This document shows positions 34,771-43,520 of a stretch of DNA of 64,000 nt, one piece after another. Each line of letters opens with the position of its first letter. The first letter of the stretch is position 1. Location: NCBI GenBank assembly GCA_018396705.1, contig JAGTQZ010000004.1, forward strand, positions 390,877-454,876, read 5' to 3'. The stretch is from Candidatus Bathyarchaeota archaeon (GTDB lineage: Archaea; Thermoproteota; Bathyarchaeia; Bathyarchaeales; Bathycorpusculaceae). Under the pieces are notes generated by a model that saw only the letters and a list, made by a program, of their open reading frames with translations, did not search any database and was not told where the DNA came from. The translations under genes and the position numbers were made by a program.

Positions 34771-35139
34771 TTTCTGAGATCTTGTTCCGCAGCGATCGTA
34801 CCGTTAGCTAAGTAGACCAAAATTTTGATTTTATATTAGATTAGATTAGATAAGATAAAAACAGAGAAAATGGAGATGCGCGGGAGAAATCTCCATACTC
34901 TTTTGAGAATGAGCTGCCTCGGCTATTTTTTGGAATATCACTGGAGATTTTTTAACGTTTCGTTACAAGTTTGGTATGCGAGCAATAGCATTGTATGATA
35001 TTATGAATGAGTTTAAGCTTGGTTTAAATAAATGTGTGTCGTATATCATATTCTGAATCCGTGTTTAAGATAGGTCAGCCACTGAAGTATCCTTTAAATG
35101 TTGGTGTATGGTGTTCCGCAGAAAAGAGGTGGTTAAGAA
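34771..35139 (+). other. Intergenic stretch with the right 5'-tRNA repeat and a hairpin
   Basis: About 370 bases without a gene. It contains a hairpin (ATGGAGAT/ATCTCCAT around 34870-34895) and the right copy of the 5'-tRNA-Phe repeat at 34910-34966. No complete tRNA is present. Confidence 0.55.
34910..34966. repeat. 5'-tRNA-type direct repeat, right copy (remnant)
   Basis: It matches 29326-29381 at 48 of 57 aligned positions, beginning TGAGCTGCCTCGGCT and including the GATTTTTTAA box. It represents the 5' part of tRNA-Phe and its promoter without the rest of the gene. Confidence 0.6.
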
Positions 35140-35301
35140 ATGGGGCGCATGTTAGCCGTGGTAACTGTCGAGTTGGTCGATGAAAGCGTCTCAGAGGATA
35201 TGAACAAAGTTCAAAGAGAAATTCTAGAATGGTTTGAGGAGAACTGCTTCTTAATTCCATGGATTAAACGAGTTAAGAATGTCGTGGTTAAAGAGAGCTA
35301 A
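35140..35301 (+). CDS. Small hypothetical protein, 53 aa
   Basis: An ATG behind GAGGTGGTTAAGA. The protein has a strand (MLAVVTVELVDE), a helix (MNKVQREILEWFEENCFLIP) and a strand (IKRVKNVVVKES), a compact beta-alpha-beta-like design. Not recognised; it looks like a real small chromosomal gene just outside the second element. Confidence 0.5.
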   Translation: MGRMLAVVTVELVDESVSEDMNKVQREILEWFEENCFLIPWIKRVKNVVVKES

Positions 35302-35302
35302 A

Positions 35303-35340
35303 CTGCAAAGCTAATTTTCATCGTAAGATCAGCTTTGCAG
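35303..35340. terminator. Perfect 10-bp inverted repeat between convergent small genes
   Basis: CTGCAAAGCT at 35303-35312 pairs with AGCTTTGCAG at 35331-35340 across an 18-base loop. It lies just past the stop of the 53-aa gene and overlaps the end of a possible minus-strand frame, so it may mark shared 3' ends. Confidence 0.4.
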
Positions 35341-35443
35341 CAAAGTATCCTATTATAGCGAACACTGTGAAGCATAAAACCAGCATAAAAGAATCCATTT
35401 TGCTCCAGCATTTTAAATGTTCATTTTTGCTTATCTTGTCCAA
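35318..35443 (-). CDS. Possible 41-aa single-helix membrane protein
   Basis: A TTG-started frame with one membrane segment (SFMLVLCFTVFAIIGYFAA) and a basic end (KLILR). Its start has only a weak GGGG-type site. It could be a small membrane protein or chance. Confidence 0.3.
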   Translation of the reverse strand: MDKISKNEHLKCWSKMDSFMLVLCFTVFAIIGYFAAKLILR

Positions 35444-35535
35444 CGTACAACCCCTGCGTCTATCTCTAAATGTTTTTGAAAAAGTTTTATGAAGTAGAAA
35501 TATTAATTCTGGATTAATAATTTCCGCTTCAAACT

Positions 35536-35609
35536 GGGCCGGTAGTCTAGCTGGTTAGGACGTCGCCCTCACGCGGCGAAGGTCGCCGGTTCAAATCCGG
35601 CCCGGCCCA
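35536..35609 (+). tRNA. tRNA-Val (CAC)
   Basis: A 74-nt cloverleaf with acceptor GGGCCGG/CCGGCCC, anticodon stem TCGCC/GGCGA around CTCACGC (anticodon CAC), T arm GCCGG/CCGGC and discriminator A. No CCA is encoded and no integrase adjoins it. Confidence 0.93.
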
Positions 35610-35669
35610 TTTTGCAAGTTGAAGAGGGGAGGCTTAAGCACATGGGTCGTCTAGCTCTCCCTCCTTTCG

Positions 35670-35960
35670 TCATCGTATTAAGAAACGCAAAATGGCCGCT
35701 ATAATAGCTAATAGAATGATTATAAGCCCCCATTTTCCATAAGTTTTAATTAAGCCGTAAATCACGATAACGGCTGTAACAAAATATATTATAATCGATA
35801 TGATCGCCAATTGTGGAATATACAGAATTTGAGGATTTTGGACTGATACAGAAATAAGAGTAAGCGAAACTGCAAGCATGGTAAAGTTGGATATTAACCC
35901 AAACCATAAAAATTTTCTTCCACAAAGTCTGCTGAATATCTTTCTATAACTGTACGGCAA
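35670..35960 (-). CDS. Hypothetical membrane protein, C-terminal part
   Basis: A frame of 96 residues with three hydrophobic segments (FTMLAVSLTLISVSV, LAIISIIIYFVTAVIVIYGL, LIIILLAIIAAILRF). It overlaps the upstream frame 35894-36139 by about 65 bases, and both are membrane proteins, so they may be a single gene split by a frameshift near 35895-35950. ATG at 35960. Function unknown. Confidence 0.5.
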   Translation of the reverse strand: MPYSYRKIFSRLCGRKFLWFGLISNFTMLAVSLTLISVSVQNPQILYIPQLAIISIIIYFVTAVIVIYGLIKTYGKWGLIIILLAIIAAILRFLIR

Positions 35961-36139
35961 CCGTCCCTAAGCTTTTTGTTTGAAGCCAGAACTACAAACC
36001 AAAAAAGCGCAACAAAAATGGGGAGTATATATGGAACATGGTCTGGCCAGAGCTCAGCGAGAAATGTTGTAAAAAGGGCGATTAAAATAACTGAGCCTAT
36101 AGTTGCGAAGACCATAACTCTTGACAAACTTTCAGCCAA
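35894..36139 (-). CDS. Hypothetical membrane protein, N-terminal part
   Basis: An 81-residue frame with two membrane segments (VFATIGSVILIALFTTFLA and VPYILPIFVALFWFVVLA) and a soluble tail. It is probably joined to the next frame (35670-35960) in the intact gene, giving a ~160-residue five-segment protein. It is divergent from the phosphosugar mutase gene. Confidence 0.5.
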   Translation of the reverse strand: MAESLSRVMVFATIGSVILIALFTTFLAELWPDHVPYILPIFVALFWFVVLASNKKLRDGCRTVIERYSADFVEENFYGLG

Positions 36140-36159
36140 AATTTGAAATTAAGGCTCAA

Positions 36160-36168
36160 GTATTTAAG
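36160..36168 (+). promoter_or_regulatory. TATA box for the phosphosugar mutase operon
   Basis: GTATTTAAG lies ~50 bases before the ATG at 36218, supporting that start over the further upstream in-frame codon at 36143, which would precede the transcript. Confidence 0.45.
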
Positions 36169-36217
36169 TGCATTTTCCAATAATTGTGAATGCCTTCAGC
36201 GAGTGCTGGGGATAGAT

Positions 36218-37585
36218 ATGAGGCTGTTCGGGAGTTCGGGATTAAGGGGTTTGGTTAATGTGGATCTAACTCCAGTTTTGGCGGTTAAGGTAGGGCTGGC
36301 CGTTGGCACCCTCAGTAGAGGTAGAAGAGTTTTCGTTGCAAAGGATACCAGAACTTCCGGTTTAATGCTTGAAAATGCCCTCGTTGCTGGTTTGCTGGCT
36401 TGCGGCGCGAAAGTTTGCTGCTTCGATGTTTTGCCAACTCCAGTCTTGGCATATCTGGCGAAAAAGTTGAATGCTTATGTTGGCATAATGATTACAGCCT
36501 CGCATAATCCGCCACAATATAACGGAATAAAAATTTTTGACGAGAATGGCATGGCTTACGATGAAAGAAGCCAAGAAGAAATAGAGCAAATACTCGAACA
36601 TGAAGCTTTCTGCCTAGCAGATTGGCATGAACTAAGCGAACCTTCTCCCATGAATGAAAGCTGCCTATACATTGACATGATATGCGAAAATGTGAAGCTT
36701 AACCGTGAGTGGCGTGTTGTCGTCGATCCTGGAGGCGGCGCAACATACCAAATAGCACCGGCAGTCTTTAAGCGTTTAGGCTGTAGGCTTACAACAGTGA
36801 ATGCCCAGCCCGATGGATTTTTTACTGGAAGAAGCCCAGAGCCGAATGCGGAGTCTCTTCAAGCCCTAGCTAAAATTGTGAAAGAGCTTGGCGCAGACGT
36901 TGGGGTGGCATACGACGGCGATGGTGACAGAGCAGCCTTCATCGACGACAAAGGCGCCTTTGTAGATTTCGACAAGGTTTTAGCCGCTTACGCAGCGCAT
37001 GTCGTAAAAAACACGCTTAAAAAGCAAAGGATCATAGTTACAAATGTTGAAGCTTCCATGTGTGTTGAAAAAGCCGTGGAGGCTTTAGGCGGAGAAGTCA
37101 TCAGAACAAAGGTTGGAGACGTGTATGTTGCCCAAGCTGTGAAAAAGTTTGATGCTGTTTTTGGCGGGGAGCCTTGCGGGGCGTGGATACACCCTCAGCA
37201 TCATTACTGTCCAGACGGAATACTTTCTTCGACGCTTCTATTGAAGGCTTTAGAGGAGGAAGACAAAAGCCTCTCAGATTTTGTCTCTGAGATCCCAACC
37301 TATCCAGTCTTGAGGAAAAACATTCCATGTCCAAATAGTATAAAATATGCTGTTGTCGAAAGAGCGGAAAACCTTCTGAAAGCCCATTTTCCAAAATACA
37401 AAAGTATTTCGACGGTTGACGGAGTTCGCTTAGCCCTTGAAGATGGCTGGGTTTTAGTTAGAGCCTCCGGCACCGAGCCTCTTATACGTTTAACAGTCGA
37501 GGGTGAATCTTTAAAAGTTACCAGAGAAATAATGGAGGAGACTACAAGCCTTATAGTGGAAGTTATGGAGAGTTTTAGTAAATGA
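36218..37585 (+). CDS. glmM: Phosphoglucosamine/phosphomannomutase family enzyme
   Basis: A 455-residue alpha-D-phosphohexomutase. The active-site serine loop is TASHNPPQYNGIKIF, the metal loop YDGDGDRAAF, the sugar-binding loop GGEPCGAWIHP and the phosphate site RASGTEPLIR. It opens MRLFGSSGLRG, the usual start of archaeal GlmM-like enzymes. It shares an ATGA overlap with a GlmU-like gene, so it most likely makes glucosamine-1-phosphate for UDP-GlcNAc, although a phosphomannomutase role is not excluded. The frame is open to 36143, but the promoter position favours 36218. Confidence 0.88.
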   Translation: MRLFGSSGLRGLVNVDLTPVLAVKVGLAVGTLSRGRRVFVAKDTRTSGLMLENALVAGLLACGAKVCCFDVLPTPVLAYLAKKLNAYVGIMITASHNPPQYNGIKIFDENGMAYDERSQEEIEQILEHEAFCLADWHELSEPSPMNESCLYIDMICENVKLNREWRVVVDPGGGATYQIAPAVFKRLGCRLTTVNAQPDGFFTGRSPEPNAESLQALAKIVKELGADVGVAYDGDGDRAAFIDDKGAFVDFDKVLAAYAAHVVKNTLKKQRIIVTNVEASMCVEKAVEALGGEVIRTKVGDVYVAQAVKKFDAVFGGEPCGAWIHPQHHYCPDGILSSTLLLKALEEEDKSLSDFVSEIPTYPVLRKNIPCPNSIKYAVVERAENLLKAHFPKYKSISTVDGVRLALEDGWVLVRASGTEPLIRLTVEGESLKVTREIMEETTSLIVEVMESFSK

Positions 37586-38859
37586 AGGCTGTAGTTTTAG
37601 CTGCTGGTGAAGGAATACGTCTTCGGCCATTAACTTTTACGCGTCCAAAACCCATGCTGAGTGTTGGCGGAAAACCAGTCCTCCAGCATTGTTTAGAAGC
37701 CATTAAAACCTGCGGTGTAACCCATGTGATCATAGTGGTCAATTACATGGCTGACACGATCCGCAGTTACTTCGGTTCCGGCGAAAAGTTTGGACTGAAA
37801 ATAGAATATGTGGAGCAGCCACGTGTTCTTGGAACTGGGAACGCTGTAAGCGTTGTTGAACCATTTCTGCAAGAAGACTTCGTACTAGTTTATGGTGACT
37901 TGCTTTTCACGGCTGAGGCTCTTCAAAAAGCTATCACAGCGCATGGCGCCAAGAAACCTGTTGCTACATTGACGGTTTTGCCTGTCGAAAAGACAGAGGA
38001 CTATGGCATCGTGGAACTTGAAGGGGACGGCGTCGTAAAACGTATTGTGGAAAAGCCGTCCTGTGGAGAGGTTTCCTCAAAAATGGCTAACGCGGGACTG
38101 TACGTGTTCTCTACTGAGATTTTTGAAAAGGCCAAAAAGATAACGGTTTCTTCGAGGGGGGAGTGGGAAATCACCGATGCAATAGGGCTTCTGCTTGCGG
38201 AGAAAAAACCCGTTTTCGCCGTTGAAATTTCCCGAAGCGATTGGTTTGACATAGGTAGGCCATGGGACTTACTTGAGGCCAACCGTTGGATGCTAAGCCG
38301 TATGGAACATGAGATACTTGGACACGTAGAAACAGGTGCCCACGTGTTAGGTCCCGTAACGGTGGCTGAAACCGCACATATCCGCTCCGGGGCCTACATT
38401 GAGGGGCCTGCCTATATAGGTGAATATAGCGATATAGGTCCTAACTGTTACATACGTCCATACACAAGCATAGGCCGGAAAGTGCGCATCGGAAACGCAT
38501 GTGAAATAAAGAACAGCATAATCATGGACGGAGTGCACATTGGCCACTTATCCTATGTGGGCGACAGCATAGTAGGCGAAAACTGCAATTTCGGCGCTGG
38601 AACCATAACCGCCAACTACCGTCTTGACGCCGGAACAGTTAAAATGATGGTTAAAGACAAGCTTGTAGACAGCGGTAGAACAAAGCTTGGCGCAATTTTG
38701 GGCGATAATGTTAAAACAGGAATAAATGTGCTCTTCATGCCAGGCGTAAAAGTTGGAAACAACTGTTGGATAGGCCCAAACGTTGTTGTTTACCGTGACG
38801 TGCCGCCAAACACGGCCTTATTCCTTAAACAAGAACTGGAAGAAAGAAGGCTTAGCTAG
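37582..38859 (+). CDS. glmU: Bifunctional sugar-1-phosphate nucleotidylyltransferase/acetyltransferase (GlmU-like)
   Basis: A 425-residue protein. The N-terminal nucleotidyltransferase domain has the signature LAAGEGIRLRPLTFTRPKPM, then VYGDLLF and VEKPSCGEVSSKMANAGLYV. The C-terminal half is a left-handed beta-helix with hexapeptide repeats (IEGPAYIGEYSDIGPNCYI) and the acetyltransferase-like FGAGTITANYRLD. It should convert glucosamine-1-phosphate to UDP-GlcNAc in cooperation with the upstream mutase. It overlaps that gene by four bases and converges with the gene at 38856. Confidence 0.88.
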   Translation: MKAVVLAAGEGIRLRPLTFTRPKPMLSVGGKPVLQHCLEAIKTCGVTHVIIVVNYMADTIRSYFGSGEKFGLKIEYVEQPRVLGTGNAVSVVEPFLQEDFVLVYGDLLFTAEALQKAITAHGAKKPVATLTVLPVEKTEDYGIVELEGDGVVKRIVEKPSCGEVSSKMANAGLYVFSTEIFEKAKKITVSSRGEWEITDAIGLLLAEKKPVFAVEISRSDWFDIGRPWDLLEANRWMLSRMEHEILGHVETGAHVLGPVTVAETAHIRSGAYIEGPAYIGEYSDIGPNCYIRPYTSIGRKVRIGNACEIKNSIIMDGVHIGHLSYVGDSIVGENCNFGAGTITANYRLDAGTVKMMVKDKLVDSGRTKLGAILGDNVKTGINVLFMPGVKVGNNCWIGPNVVVYRDVPPNTALFLKQELEERRLS

Positions 38860-39911
38860 CTGATTATTATTGATGTTCCACAGTATTCGCATTGTACAGA
38901 TGTTTGTCCCTTGTAGATTTCTTTCGTGTACGGTGCTCCACAGTGGGGGCAGCGAACAACCCGTATTGTTGGCGCCTCTTTCAGCGTTACGCCTCTTATT
39001 GTTGCTATGTCTCTGTCTGCCTCCCCGCCAATGATATATTGGAAAAATCTGGTTATTATATCAGCTTCCCAGTCTCTAACGTCGAAGGATGTTTCCTCCA
39101 TTCGAACCCCCGGCTTGAAACTTATGTATATACCTGTCCAAGCAATCAGCCCTACTCTTCCCTTTGAAATTTCTTTCAAGGCGCCTATGGGCTGCTCAAT
39201 TAGGACGGTACGTTCAGTCTTCTTTTTAGTGGCTATGAACAGCTTTTTTTCAAGCACTACTTCCCTTTTCCCTTCAAAAATGAACCGTTGATTTGTAAAG
39301 TACAAGGTGCCTTCACACTTATCTTTTACCATGATTTTTCCTTCAATGGCTAGAACCGGGCTCTCTTCGGGTTTAAGTGGAAACGAGGCGAAGGAAAACA
39401 GTTCCATGGTTTTCTCTGCAATTTTTAAGTCTCTGTCTATGGCGTTTATGCTCCCGAGAAACTCGCCGAGGGAAGCATTCACTCGGGCAGTTTCAGCAGT
39501 AACCCGCGCCTTCAACGTGGAAGCTTCCACTGAAAGACGGCTTGCTAAGCCCCAACAGAGGACTGTGCTTCCGCGATTTATTTCACTCCTTAATTGGTTG
39601 GCATCAGATTGGAGCATGCGAATCTGAACTGTTAAAGGTTGAATGTTGTTGTAGAAGGCTTGCCTGATTGTAGGTGAAGCCTCCATCCATTTTTTGGTTA
39701 AGAGATCTATGCTTTTTTCGAGGTGTCCCATGGCAGCGTAGCCGCGACCTCGAACCGCTGTAAGTCTGCTTGGCAAAGAAGCCATGGCAGCGTCAATGTA
39801 GGCCAGTTTGCCCTCCACATCACTTATGGCTGCAGAAGCACTGGACAAGTCGGATTCGATGGAGCGCAGCCTAGCATAAAGAGCCTCTCGCTCTCTGTCA
39901 ACATGGGCCAT
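38856..39911 (-). CDS. Coiled-coil, PH/GRAM-like and zinc-ribbon protein
   Basis: A 351-residue protein. The N-terminal ~170 residues are a helical coiled coil (ALYARLRSIESDLSSASAAI). The middle (about 195-300) is beta-rich (CEGTLYFTNQRFIFEGKREV, then RVGLIAWTGIYISFKPG), like GRAM/bacterial PH domains, and the C terminus is a zinc ribbon (CPHCGAPY, CEYCGTSI). It may be a membrane-associated or scaffold protein. No enzymatic motif. It lies convergent to GlmU and divergent from the Lsm gene. Confidence 0.6.
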   Translation of the reverse strand: MAHVDREREALYARLRSIESDLSSASAAISDVEGKLAYIDAAMASLPSRLTAVRGRGYAAMGHLEKSIDLLTKKWMEASPTIRQAFYNNIQPLTVQIRMLQSDANQLRSEINRGSTVLCWGLASRLSVEASTLKARVTAETARVNASLGEFLGSINAIDRDLKIAEKTMELFSFASFPLKPEESPVLAIEGKIMVKDKCEGTLYFTNQRFIFEGKREVVLEKKLFIATKKKTERTVLIEQPIGALKEISKGRVGLIAWTGIYISFKPGVRMEETSFDVRDWEADIITRFFQYIIGGEADRDIATIRGVTLKEAPTIRVVRCPHCGAPYTKEIYKGQTSVQCEYCGTSIIIS

Positions 39912-40019
39912 TGTCTCGCCACGGAAATAGGTTTATCCTTTACAACGCTAATAACCCTTGTGTAGTTTAAATCCTAAAATATGTGTGGAGTGTACTTTTA
40001 AGTTAGAGGAGGATAAGCT

Positions 40020-40442
40020 TTGTCAGTAGCTCAGAGAAGATACTTCACCGAAGTTTCAGCCCTTGTAGATAGGAGTGTAATTGTTGTAACGACAACCGGC
40101 AAAACATACAATGGAACATTAGTGGGCATAAACCCGGACAACTTGAGCCTATGCTTAGCAGACGCGAAAGACGAGGAAGGCAAAAAACTCCATAGAGTGT
40201 TCTTGAACGGAAACGTTGTCGCCCAAATTTTAAGCGTTGAAAAGCCTTTTGATTTGAAGGCCTTGGCAGAACGTCTAGAAAGGGTTTTCCCAACCATGGT
40301 TAAGCTTTACGAGGACAAAGGTTTCATTTGGGTTATGGATAAAATTAAGGTAACTGAAAAAGGCGTTGTTGAAGGCTCCGGCCCGGCTGCGGAGAGGGTG
40401 CAGAAAGTCTACGAACAGTTTGTAAGCGAGACCAAAGGCTAG
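40020..40442 (+). CDS. Lsm/Sm-like RNA-binding protein with C-terminal extension
   Basis: A 140-residue protein. The Sm1-like part is VSALVDRSVIVVTTTGKTYN followed by GTLVGINPDNLSLCLADAKD; the Sm2-like part is RVFLNGNVVAQILSVEKPF. The remaining ~60 residues form an extra domain found in some archaeal Lsm proteins. TTG start behind GAGGAGG. It probably forms rings that bind RNA tails; the extension's role is unknown. Confidence 0.8.
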   Translation: MSVAQRRYFTEVSALVDRSVIVVTTTGKTYNGTLVGINPDNLSLCLADAKDEEGKKLHRVFLNGNVVAQILSVEKPFDLKALAERLERVFPTMVKLYEDKGFIWVMDKIKVTEKGVVEGSGPAAERVQKVYEQFVSETKG

Positions 40443-41188
40443 ACAAACCAGCGGAATTCTTCCTTTTTCTTTTCCTGCTCTTTAACCGTTCTAACCCAGC
40501 CGAAAGATTCCAAAATCTTCGCGGTTTTCTCAGCTGCCAAGTCCAGCCTTGTCAAATCAACTTTTAGGCCTAAGTACTTGTTTAGAGCTGAAAGGGCATA
40601 ACGTGCAGCATTCGCATCCGGATAAGTGCCCAAAGTTTCCACCAGAAGCGAAAAACCTCTAAAACCTCTAAGGGCTCCGAGGCCTATTAGGATGCCTGCC
40701 ACGCCGAAAATGTTTCCAACCATTATTTTTGTGCCCAGATTTAGCGCTTCTTTTAGAGTTTCCACGTCTGAGGCTGCGCAGTATATTTCCGGAGGTTCTT
40801 TAATTTCCTCCTGCTTGAAGCCGCCTACAGTTATTAGGAAGCGGCATCCCAACTCCTCGGCGATGTCTAGTATGCGTCCGCATAGTTCATATTGCCCAAC
40901 GGTTGTTAGGGCTTGAGTGTTTCCATACCATATAATTAAGTCTCGGCCTTCACCAATACTTTTGTAGTAATAAAGCTCGTTTATTGGAGAACGGGGTTCT
41001 CCGGTTTCGGCTGTTACCGCCAAGTCTTGGAAGGAGGCGGAGAATATTCTTGCAAAGCGTTTTGCTTTCAACTCGTGGATTAAATGTAAAGCTACAATAT
41101 TCGCTACGAAGCCTATTCCCGGAAGCCCCTCAATAAGCACCGGATTGTTGAGGTTCGGCTTTTCCTCGATTTGAATAGTTAGTGGCAT
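40439..41188 (-). CDS. PAC2 family protein (proteasome assembly chaperone-like)
   Basis: A ~249-residue PAC2 fold protein: LIEGLPGIGFVANIVALHLI, later LITVGGFKQEEIKEPPEIYC, GVAGILIGLGALRGFRGFSL and LGTYPDANAARYALSALNKY. Archaeal members are predicted proteasome-related chaperones. The ATG at 41188 is preferred over a GTG at 41203. Convergent overlap of four bases with the Lsm gene; divergent from tgtA. Confidence 0.85.
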   Translation of the reverse strand: MPLTIQIEEKPNLNNPVLIEGLPGIGFVANIVALHLIHELKAKRFARIFSASFQDLAVTAETGEPRSPINELYYYKSIGEGRDLIIWYGNTQALTTVGQYELCGRILDIAEELGCRFLITVGGFKQEEIKEPPEIYCAASDVETLKEALNLGTKIMVGNIFGVAGILIGLGALRGFRGFSLLVETLGTYPDANAARYALSALNKYLGLKVDLTRLDLAAEKTAKILESFGWVRTVKEQEKKKEEFRWFV

Positions 41189-41289
41189 GCTGTTTCCCTT
41201 CACCCTTTATAGAAGAAGGGTTTGTGGTAATTAAGCTTGCAGCTTCACCTTTTATAAGTCGGTTTGACTGATTTTGACTAGATCTGGCG

Positions 41290-42915
41290 ATGAGCTTCGA
41301 AGTAAAAGAAAAAGATTTACTGGCGAGAATTGGGAAGCTGCGAACAAAAAGTGGTACGGTGGAGACTCCGCTTCTTTTTCCAGTCATAAACCCAACAGTG
41401 CAGCCGGTTTCTCCCAGAAAGCTACGCGAAGAATTTGGTTTTGAAGCTCTCATAACAAACGCCTACATTCTAAAGAAACGTTTCAAAGACGAACCGGTGG
41501 AAAAAGGCTTACACGATTTTCTTAGCTTTAACGGTGTTGTGATGACTGATTCAGGCGCCTACCAAATACTGGTTTACGGTGATGTGGAAACAACTCCAGA
41601 AGAGATTGTGGCCTATCAAGAGCGAATAGGCACGGACATAGCCACCATACTGGATTGGCCGACTGGATGGAAGGCCACAAGAAAACATGCAGAACAAACA
41701 GTGGAGGAAACATTGAAAAGGGCACGTGCACTATTCAAAATCAAAACTAGGGACGACATTCTATGGGTTGGGCCTGTTCAAGGTGGACGCTATCTAGATC
41801 TCGTGGCAAGGTCAGCCTCTGAAATGGGTGCTCTTCCATTTCATGTCCACGCGCTTGGCAGTCCCACTGAAGTTATGGAAAACTATCGATTTGATGTTTT
41901 GGTCGACATGATTTTAACTGCCAAGATGAACTTGCCGGTTGAGAGGCCTCTGCACCTTTTCGGGGCTGGACACCCGTTCATGTTTGCGTTGGCTGTTGCG
42001 TTGGGCTGCGACCTTTTCGATTCAGCGGCCTACGCTATATACGCCAAGGAAGGCCGCTACTTGACGGAGACTGGAACAGCTAGGCTTCAAGAGCTTGAAT
42101 ATTTCCCATGTACATGTCCAAGGTGTTCAAAGAGAACGCCAAAAGATGTTGCCAGGATGTCTCCAAGTGAAAGACAGGCTTTTCTCGCTGAGCATAATCT
42201 TTACGCGTGTCTTTCAGAGATTAGGCGGATAAAACAAGCGATAAGGGAGGGCCGCCTCTGGGAGCATCTGGAGCTTAGAGCCCACGGGCATCCTACGCTT
42301 CTGCAAGCTTTGAAAAAACTGAAAAAATATGAAAATTTCATTGAAAAGCATAGTCCAACAGTCAAGCCCAGCGGAATATTCTTTTTCAGCTCTGTTGGCT
42401 TGTCCCGTCCGGAGGTCGTGCGCCACAGGGCTAGGCTTTCTGAACGGTTTACGGCTTCTGAAAGGGCTGAAGTTCTGGTTTTAATGCCTCAAACGCGGAC
42501 GAAGCCTTTTCATAGGTCTGGACTTTACAAAAAGTTAGCTAAAGTCCTTCGCAGCGTTTTAGGAGAAGAAGGCCTGGCCAAGGTTTATGTTTGCTTTTAT
42601 GAGGCGCCTTTCGGTGTTGTTCCAGTAGAACTTGATGAAGTTTATCCGCTTTCCCAGCATGAGACTGCGCTTCCACTCGACGTGGAAACCGTGGAATATG
42701 TTGCGGTTCAAGCGGCAAACTACCTAAGCGGAATAAACTACAAAGCCGTGGTGTTTATTAACGACTCTGAAGTTTGGGGTGAAAAGGTTCTGGAGGCTTG
42801 CAGAAAAGTTTGCTTAGAAAAGGGAACAGTCTTCAAGCATTTTGATGTTAGCGAAAATTGGGTTGAACCCATCGCCAATTTTCTGAAAGGAAATGTTGGA
42901 TGTGAAACATCTTGA
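41290..42915 (+). CDS. tgtA: Archaeosine tRNA-ribosyltransferase
   Basis: A 541-residue archaeal tRNA-guanine transglycosylase, which exchanges guanine-15 of tRNA for preQ0 on the way to archaeosine. The catalytic domain shows MTDSGAYQILVYGDVETTPE, ILDWPTGWKATRKHAEQT, VQGGRY, HLFGAGHP and the zinc motif CTCPRCSKRTP. The C-terminal part is a DUF5591-like domain; the PUA domain found in many TgtA proteins seems absent, making this a short form. It overlaps the following PHP gene by four bases. Confidence 0.92.
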   Translation: MSFEVKEKDLLARIGKLRTKSGTVETPLLFPVINPTVQPVSPRKLREEFGFEALITNAYILKKRFKDEPVEKGLHDFLSFNGVVMTDSGAYQILVYGDVETTPEEIVAYQERIGTDIATILDWPTGWKATRKHAEQTVEETLKRARALFKIKTRDDILWVGPVQGGRYLDLVARSASEMGALPFHVHALGSPTEVMENYRFDVLVDMILTAKMNLPVERPLHLFGAGHPFMFALAVALGCDLFDSAAYAIYAKEGRYLTETGTARLQELEYFPCTCPRCSKRTPKDVARMSPSERQAFLAEHNLYACLSEIRRIKQAIREGRLWEHLELRAHGHPTLLQALKKLKKYENFIEKHSPTVKPSGIFFFSSVGLSRPEVVRHRARLSERFTASERAEVLVLMPQTRTKPFHRSGLYKKLAKVLRSVLGEEGLAKVYVCFYEAPFGVVPVELDEVYPLSQHETALPLDVETVEYVAVQAANYLSGINYKAVVFINDSEVWGEKVLEACRKVCLEKGTVFKHFDVSENWVEPIANFLKGNVGCETS

Positions 42916-43505
42916 TTAGGGCAGACTTACATGTTCACACAACTTTCTCTCCAGATTCTTCCATCCAGCCGAAAGTGTTAGTAAACCTTCTTTTAGCTCA
43001 CCCATACCTCAATGTGGTGGCAGTAACAGACCACAACACTGTAAGAGGCTATTTTAAAGTGCAAGAGTTGGCCTCCACCTACCAAGATTTGCTAATTATT
43101 CCAGGCGTCGAAGTAAGCACCGTCGAAGGCGACATAATCATTTTAGGCGTGACGGAAGTGCCGCCACAACCTTGGACGGTGGAAAATGTGATTGATTTTG
43201 CCCGAAGCAGAGATGGCCTAGTAATTGCAGCGCATCCTTACAGGATTTATGGTTTAGGCGATTCCGCAAAGAAATACCCCATAGACGCCATTGAAGTTTT
43301 AAACGGCGGCTGCTCTCGCCAGCTTAACATGTTAGCGGAAGAACTCGCCAAAACAATGGGTCTGCCGGGCGTAGCCGGAAGCGACGCCCACAAAACAGAT
43401 GAACTCTGGACAGTCTACACTGAAATCCAAGCTTCCACAGACTTAGATGAAATCTTAAAAGCCATTAAACAAGGGCTTGTAAAAGTGGCGCATGCCGGAA
43501 AGTGA
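42912..43505 (+). CDS. PHP domain phosphoesterase-like protein
   Basis: A 197-residue metal-dependent PHP protein: ADLHVHTTFSPDS, VAVTDHNTV, IPGVEVSTVEGDIIILG, VIAAHPYRIYG and AGSDAHKTDELW supply the histidine/aspartate metal ligands. It is likely a phosphoesterase acting on a nucleotide or sugar phosphate; the substrate is unknown. It starts at TTG inside the tgtA stop, so translation is coupled. Confidence 0.85.
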   Translation: MIRADLHVHTTFSPDSSIQPKVLVNLLLAHPYLNVVAVTDHNTVRGYFKVQELASTYQDLLIIPGVEVSTVEGDIIILGVTEVPPQPWTVENVIDFARSRDGLVIAAHPYRIYGLGDSAKKYPIDAIEVLNGGCSRQLNMLAEELAKTMGLPGVAGSDAHKTDELWTVYTEIQASTDLDEILKAIKQGLVKVAHAGK

Positions 43506-43520
43506 ATGTTAGTGGTTTCT

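Larger units (their letters stand above)
29326..34966. mobile_element. Second, decayed element at the 5' end of tRNA-Phe (about 5.6 kb)
   Basis: The ends carry a diverged direct repeat (29326-29381 and 34910-34966; by my alignment 48 of 57 positions match). The repeat covers the 5' 15 bases of tRNA-Phe plus about 40 bases upstream, including the TATA-like box. Inside, an integrase gene ends within the left repeat copy, as expected for an attachment site at the int 3' end. Other contents are a small ferredoxin-like-fold protein, a membrane protein, an unknown protein, a frameshifted beta-helix surface protein and a truncated ATPase. The divergence and broken genes indicate an old, decaying insertion. 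Confidence 0.6.
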
